Shown here: positions 60,268 through 64,000 of the stretch, piece after piece
Numbering within the stretch: position 1 is the stretch's first letter
How the letters are laid out: each line of letters starts with the position of its first letter
NCBI RefSeq assembly: GCF_030316825.1
Contig: NZ_JASZYU010000005.1
Coordinates: 46,001 to 110,000, forward strand
Direction: 5' to 3'
Length of the DNA: 64,000 bases
Source of the DNA: Variovorax fucosicus
GTDB lineage: Bacteria; Pseudomonadota; Gammaproteobacteria; Burkholderiales; Burkholderiaceae_C
Position numbers and translations under genes: made by a program
Notes under the pieces: model-generated
What the model was told of the DNA's origin: nothing
Databases searched by the model: none
What the model saw: only the letters and a program-made list of their open reading frames with translations

Positions 60268-61236
60268 ATGAACCGCTTCCATTCCATCGCGCTCGCCGCC
60301 GCTACCCTTGCATTGGCGCCGGCGCTGGCGCAAGCCCAGGCCTTCCCCGAGAAAGCCATTACCTTCGTCGTGCCGTTCGCGGCTGGCACCGCCACTGACC
60401 AGATCGCGCGCGCCATCGGCAACGGTGTCACGGCCGAAACCAGGCAGCCGGTGGTGATCGACAACAAGGCCGGCGCCAGCGGCTTCATCGCCTCGCAGCA
60501 AGTCGCCAAGGCCGCGCCCGACGGCTACACGGTGCTGATCACGACCAACACCACGCACGCAGCCAACGAGCACCTGTTCAAGAAGCTGCCGTACGACCCG
60601 GTCAAGGATTTCTCGCCGATCGGAGCCCTCGGCAAGGGCGGCCAGATCATGGTGGTGAACCCGGCGTTCCCCGCAAAGACGGTGGCCGAATTCGTCGCGC
60701 TCGCGAAGAAGGAGCCGGGCAAGTACACCTTCGGCAGCGGCAGTTCGTCGAGCCGCATCGCCGGCGAACTGTTGCAGCAGATGGCCGACATCAAGCTGCT
60801 GCACGTGCCATACAAGAGCAACACGCTGGCCGTGACCGACCTGCTCGGCGGGCAGATCAACATGATGATCACCGACGCGGCCACCGGGCTGCCGCAAATC
60901 AAGGGCGGCAAGCTGCGCGCGCTCGGGGTCTCGGGCGCGAGCCGCTCGCCGCTCGCACCCGAGGTGCCGACCATTGCCGAGGCCGGCGTGAAGGGCTATG
61001 AGATGGGCTACTGGTTTGCCGCCTACGCACCCGCGAAGACGCCAGCCGCAGTGGTCAAGCGCCTCAACGAGCTTCTGACCCGCGCCGCGAAAAGCGAGGC
61101 TGCGAAGGCCGCGTTCTACGAGCCGACCGGCACCGAGGTGTTCACGACATCGCCGGAAGAGCTCGCGAAGTTCCAGATCGGCGAATCGCAGAAGTGGGGC
61201 CGCATCGTGAAGGCGGCTGGCATCGAAGCCGAATAA
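60268..61236 (+). CDS. Bug-family tripartite tricarboxylate transporter binding protein
   Basis: 322 residues: signal peptide (MNRFHSIALAAATLALAPAL), then the Bug fold (ITFVVPFAAGTATDQIARAI, ASGFIASQQVAKAAPDGYTV, GGQINMMITDAATGLPQIKG). These bind organic acids for TctC-type systems. No TctA/TctB genes follow; many Bug proteins are orphans. Downstream of atuA in the same direction, so it may take up that pathway's substrate. Confidence 0.93.
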   Translation: MNRFHSIALAAATLALAPALAQAQAFPEKAITFVVPFAAGTATDQIARAIGNGVTAETRQPVVIDNKAGASGFIASQQVAKAAPDGYTVLITTNTTHAANEHLFKKLPYDPVKDFSPIGALGKGGQIMVVNPAFPAKTVAEFVALAKKEPGKYTFGSGSSSSRIAGELLQQMADIKLLHVPYKSNTLAVTDLLGGQINMMITDAATGLPQIKGGKLRALGVSGASRSPLAPEVPTIAEAGVKGYEMGYWFAAYAPAKTPAAVVKRLNELLTRAAKSEAAKAAFYEPTGTEVFTTSPEELAKFQIGESQKWGRIVKAAGIEAE

Positions 61237-61282
61237 GAACAACACAATCCCACATGGCCCTGACGCGGCGGACCCCGGCGGC

Positions 61283-62986
61283 TCAGAGCATGCTGTCCGG
61301 CGCCAGCGGGCCGAGCAGCTTGAGCATGAGCTTGAGGCCGATGCTCGCGTCGGGCTCGATCGTGGTGTCTTTCAGGTCGCTGCCCTGCGGCGCCCGCCAG
61401 ATCAGCCGGCCGTCCACCAGCTCCACATGCCATGCGCCTTCGCGGAGCGTGGTTTCGATCACGCCGGTGGCGGTGCGCGAAAGCGCCGTGCTGCCGATCA
61501 GCAGCGCGACCTCGGTGTTTTGCAGTTGCGAACGCAGATCGAGGTTCATCGAGCCGACCACCAGCAGCCGGCCATCCATCACCAGCACCTTGGAATGCAG
61601 CATTGCGCGCGATTCGCCGGTGACGGCCGCCCCGGACGAGCCGAAGGCGCTGCTGATTCCGGCCTGTTCGCTGCGCATCTCATAGAGCTCGACGCCGAGC
61701 TGGAGCAGCGCCTCGCGGTGCCGCGCGTAGCCGACGTGCGCGATCGGTGCGTCGTTCGACGCCAGCGAGTTGGTCAGCACCCGCACGCGAACGCCGCGCG
61801 CCCGCGCGCTGGCGAAGGCCTGCTTCATGTCCGGGCCGGGCACGAAATAGGGCGAGATGATGAGCAGGTCGCGCTGCGCCTGGCCGATCAGTTGCAGCAG
61901 GCCTTCGACCAGCGTTTCGCCGCCGGCAGCGGTATCGGCCGCGTCCGCGAAGGCGGTCTGCCGCCGGTTGTTGCCGTTGGCGCGCGGCGCATCGGCTGGC
62001 TGCGTGAACACCAGGCCAGGCGCGCCGGCAGCCTCGTCGGCAGGGGCGGCGATCTTGCCGGGCTTGTCGACCAGCATGACAGCCGGTGCCCAGACCAGCG
62101 CGGTGGTCTGCAGATCGAGCGGTTTCTCGTCCCAGACCCGCGCGCGCTGGCTTTCGTTGGTCGGCGCAGGTGCCGACGTTTCTGCGCTGGGCTGGCGATC
62201 CCGTTCGGCACGTGCCTTGTCGCGGATCGCGTCGAGCTCCTCGCGGGTGACCAGAGATTGCACGGGGTAGGCGCGCTCGTTGTTCCAGTAGCTGTCGAAG
62301 CTGCGCGACAGATCCTGCACGACCGGACCGGCCGCGAGCACGTCGATGTCGACGAAGTTGCCGCTTTTGCCGATGCCGAAGTAGGCATCGCCCAGGTTGC
62401 GGCCACCGGTCACACCAAGGACGTTGTCGGCCAGAAACAGCTTGTTGTGCATGCGCTGCTGGATGCGAGACGCGTCGTCGATCGAATTGAACAGCCGGGC
62501 CAGCGACGAGCCGCGCGCACCGGCCAACGGGTTGAAAAGGCGCACCTCGATGTTCTTGTCGTAGGCGAGTCGCAGCACCAGCGCGTCGCGGCCGGTGCTG
62601 TGCAAGTCGTCGATCAGGATGCGCACACGCACCCCGCGCGCCGCCGCTTCACGCACTGCCATCATCAGACGGCGCGTGCTGGCATCGGCGTGGATCGCGT
62701 AGTACTGGAGGTCGAGCGTCTTCTGCGCGCCCTCCACCAGCGCCAGTCGGCTGCCATATGCCGCCTGCGGGCCGTCGAGCAACACGAAGCCGGAGTCGAA
62801 GCGGGCCTTGTCGGCGTCGTGGCGCTGTTGCACCAGGGCGGCGAAGGGTGTGCCGGCGGCGGACGCAAGCGCGCTCGACACCGGGCGTTCGACATTGGTG
62901 GGCAACTGTGCGCAGCCAGCCGCCATCATCAGCGTGGCGGCCAGCAGGGCGGGAATCCAGCGCGGTAAAGGGAGCATCAGAGGCAT
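61283..62986 (-). CDS. Phospholipase D-family lipoprotein (cardiolipin-synthase-like)
   Basis: 567 residues. Lipobox AAGC with signal peptide (LLAATLMMAAGCAQ). Two HKD motifs: QQRMHNKLFLADN and AMLHSKVLVMDGRLLVVGS, each with downstream GG/GS elements as in ClsC-type enzymes (KTLDLQYYAIHADASTRRL, ISPYFVPGPDMKQAF). Likely forms or remodels cardiolipin at the membrane. Convergent with the Bug gene. Confidence 0.9.
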   Translation of the reverse strand: MPLMLPLPRWIPALLAATLMMAAGCAQLPTNVERPVSSALASAAGTPFAALVQQRHDADKARFDSGFVLLDGPQAAYGSRLALVEGAQKTLDLQYYAIHADASTRRLMMAVREAAARGVRVRILIDDLHSTGRDALVLRLAYDKNIEVRLFNPLAGARGSSLARLFNSIDDASRIQQRMHNKLFLADNVLGVTGGRNLGDAYFGIGKSGNFVDIDVLAAGPVVQDLSRSFDSYWNNERAYPVQSLVTREELDAIRDKARAERDRQPSAETSAPAPTNESQRARVWDEKPLDLQTTALVWAPAVMLVDKPGKIAAPADEAAGAPGLVFTQPADAPRANGNNRRQTAFADAADTAAGGETLVEGLLQLIGQAQRDLLIISPYFVPGPDMKQAFASARARGVRVRVLTNSLASNDAPIAHVGYARHREALLQLGVELYEMRSEQAGISSAFGSSGAAVTGESRAMLHSKVLVMDGRLLVVGSMNLDLRSQLQNTEVALLIGSTALSRTATGVIETTLREGAWHVELVDGRLIWRAPQGSDLKDTTIEPDASIGLKLMLKLLGPLAPDSML

Positions 62987-63056
62987 TCGGAGTCGAAACA
63001 GCCTCTTCTATATAACCGAGCGTGGCGTTGGGCCGCGTCGGACGGGGGCGCCGGGC

Positions 63057-64000
63057 TCAGCGGGCCGGCGCCCCCAACGTTTCCCAGCGCTCTAGCGCGG
63101 CCATCAGTTCATCGTCGATCTGCGCGTGGCGCTCGCCAAGCTCGACGGCGCGCGAAGCCTCGTTGGAATAGATGGCGCCGCCATCGTGCTCCAGCAACTC
63201 GGTGATGCGCTTCTGCTCGTCTTCGAGCTCGGCGATCTGGGCCGGGAGTGCTTCGAGCTCGCGCTGTTCCTTGTAGCTGAGCTTCTTGCGCGGGGCGTTG
63301 ACTGCTGCTGCGGTGGGCGCAGGAGAAGGGGCCACCGCTGGCGGAGGCGGTGGCGGTGCAGCAGCCGCGCGCTGCAAACCGATCTCCTTGGCGCGTTTGG
63401 ACTGGATCAGCCAGTCCTGGACGCCGCCCTCGTATTCGCGCCAGCGGCCTTCGCCCTCGAAAGCGATCGTGCTGGTGACCACGTTGTCGAGGAAGGTGCG
63501 GTCGTGGCTCACGAGGAACACGGTTCCGTCGTAGTTCTGCAGCAGGTCTTCCAGCAGTTCGAGCGTGTCGATGTCGAGATCGTTGGTTGGCTCGTCGAGC
63601 ACCAGCACATTGGCCGGGCGTGCGAACAGGCGCGCCAGCAGCAGCCGGTTGCGCTCGCCGCCGCTGAGCGACCGCACCGGCGAATTGGCCCGCGCCGGCG
63701 AGAACAGGAAGTCGCCGAGGTAGCTCTTCACATGCTTGCGCTGCTTGCCGATCTCGATCCACTCGCTGCCGGGGCTGATGAAGTCTTCCAGCGTGGCGTC
63801 GAGGTTGAGCGCCTCGCGCATCTGGTCGAAATACGCCACTTCGAGGTTCGAGCCGCGCCGTACCTTGCCGGTGTCGGGCTCGAGCGTGCCGAGGATCATC
63901 TTGAGCAAGGTGGTCTTGCCGGCACCGTTCGGGCCGATCAGGCCGATCTTGTCGCCGCGCAGGATGGTGGCGCTGAAGTTGCGCACGATCGTGCGGTCGC
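63057..64000 (-). CDS. uup: ABC-F ATPase Uup, C-terminal part (runs off the window)
   Basis: Partial; the 5' part lies beyond 64000. The visible second ABC domain has Walker A GLIGPNGAGKTTLLKM, signature VRSLSGGERNRLLLARL, Walker B VLVLDEPTNDLDIDTLELLE and the switch His FLVSHDRTF. It ends in a Pro/Ala linker and a C-terminal coiled coil (KEQRELEALPAQIAELEDEQ), typical of Uup rather than EttA. These soluble ATPases act on ribosomes or DNA. Confidence 0.92.
   Translation of the reverse strand, partial: DRTIVRNFSATILRGDKIGLIGPNGAGKTTLLKMILGTLEPDTGKVRRGSNLEVAYFDQMREALNLDATLEDFISPGSEWIEIGKQRKHVKSYLGDFLFSPARANSPVRSLSGGERNRLLLARLFARPANVLVLDEPTNDLDIDTLELLEDLLQNYDGTVFLVSHDRTFLDNVVTSTIAFEGEGRWREYEGGVQDWLIQSKRAKEIGLQRAAAAPPPPPPAVAPSPAPTAAAVNAPRKKLSYKEQRELEALPAQIAELEDEQKRITELLEHDGGAIYSNEASRAVELGERHAQIDDELMAALERWETLGAPAR

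Noticed and set aside
1..64000. CRISPR array, insertion sequence, integrase or tRNA gene
   Set aside because: I looked for regularly spaced direct repeats, transposase or tyrosine-recombinase motifs and tRNA T-arm consensus, and found none that I could support. The island's attachment sites were not identified.

Overview
The window is high-GC DNA from a betaproteobacterium, most likely a Comamonadaceae member close to Variovorax. The assignment rests on gene content and neighbourhoods (an orphan Bug-type solute-binding protein beside an AtuA pair, a DUF6502-DUF5666 pair, hemE next to priA, MocR and LysR regulators divergent from exporters). No 16S gene or tRNA is present to confirm it.

Positions 1-13,214 form an accessory island dense in defence-type genes. 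From left to right: a + strand unit of a three-Cys-motif protein (DUF5131) and two TcmP partner proteins, the second interrupted by an in-frame amber codon; an XRE regulator; a - strand three-gene cassette (DUF5623-like protein, an HsdR-type nuclease fused to a P-loop NTPase, and an R-x4-H HEPN-like protein); a lone + strand gene of unknown function; then a + strand unit of a single-TRD HsdS, an HsdM with an SPPF catalytic motif and no HsdR, and an Abi_2/AbiF-type gene preceded by a candidate structured RNA. The hsdS promoter lies inside a perfect 16-bp inverted repeat. A 13-bp-stem terminator at 13,427-13,461 closes the island side.

Positions 13,482-47,438 look like core chromosome: LysR/DoxX/pirin; GAF protein and Fur; a translationally overlapping rep-hypothetical-pldA unit; three overlapping small genes of unknown function; DUF6502-DUF5666; an AEC transporter; priA and hemE separated by a gap with two perfect DnaA boxes; an MHS-family symporter; dsbD with a redoxin; alaX; a lipoprotein of the PQQ-type glucose/sorbosone dehydrogenase fold; a quinone-oxidoreductase-like enzyme with a divergent LysR; a bacterial SET-domain protein; creatininase family; ProQ/FinO; a double-domain KaiC-like ATPase fused in an operon to a hybrid histidine kinase; and small stress or unknown proteins.

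Positions 47,475-64,000 hold a phosphoglycerate-mutase-like phosphatase, a secreted intradiol dioxygenase, a nine-gene - strand run (three LysE exporters, one EamA exporter, an aminotransferase, DJ-1/PfpI, GST, PhzF, VOC) divergent from a MocR regulator with dyad operators, then LysR-AtuA-AtuA-associated-Bug (organic acid or acyl-CoA catabolism), a lipoprotein cardiolipin-synthase-like phospholipase D, and the 3' part of an ABC-F ATPase (uup) running off the window.

The best candidate for an undescribed system is the - strand cassette at 4,120-8,771. The hsdS/hsdM/RNA/Abi unit and the DUF5131-TcmP-TcmP unit come next. All functional statements come from motifs and remembered family knowledge; no database search was run.
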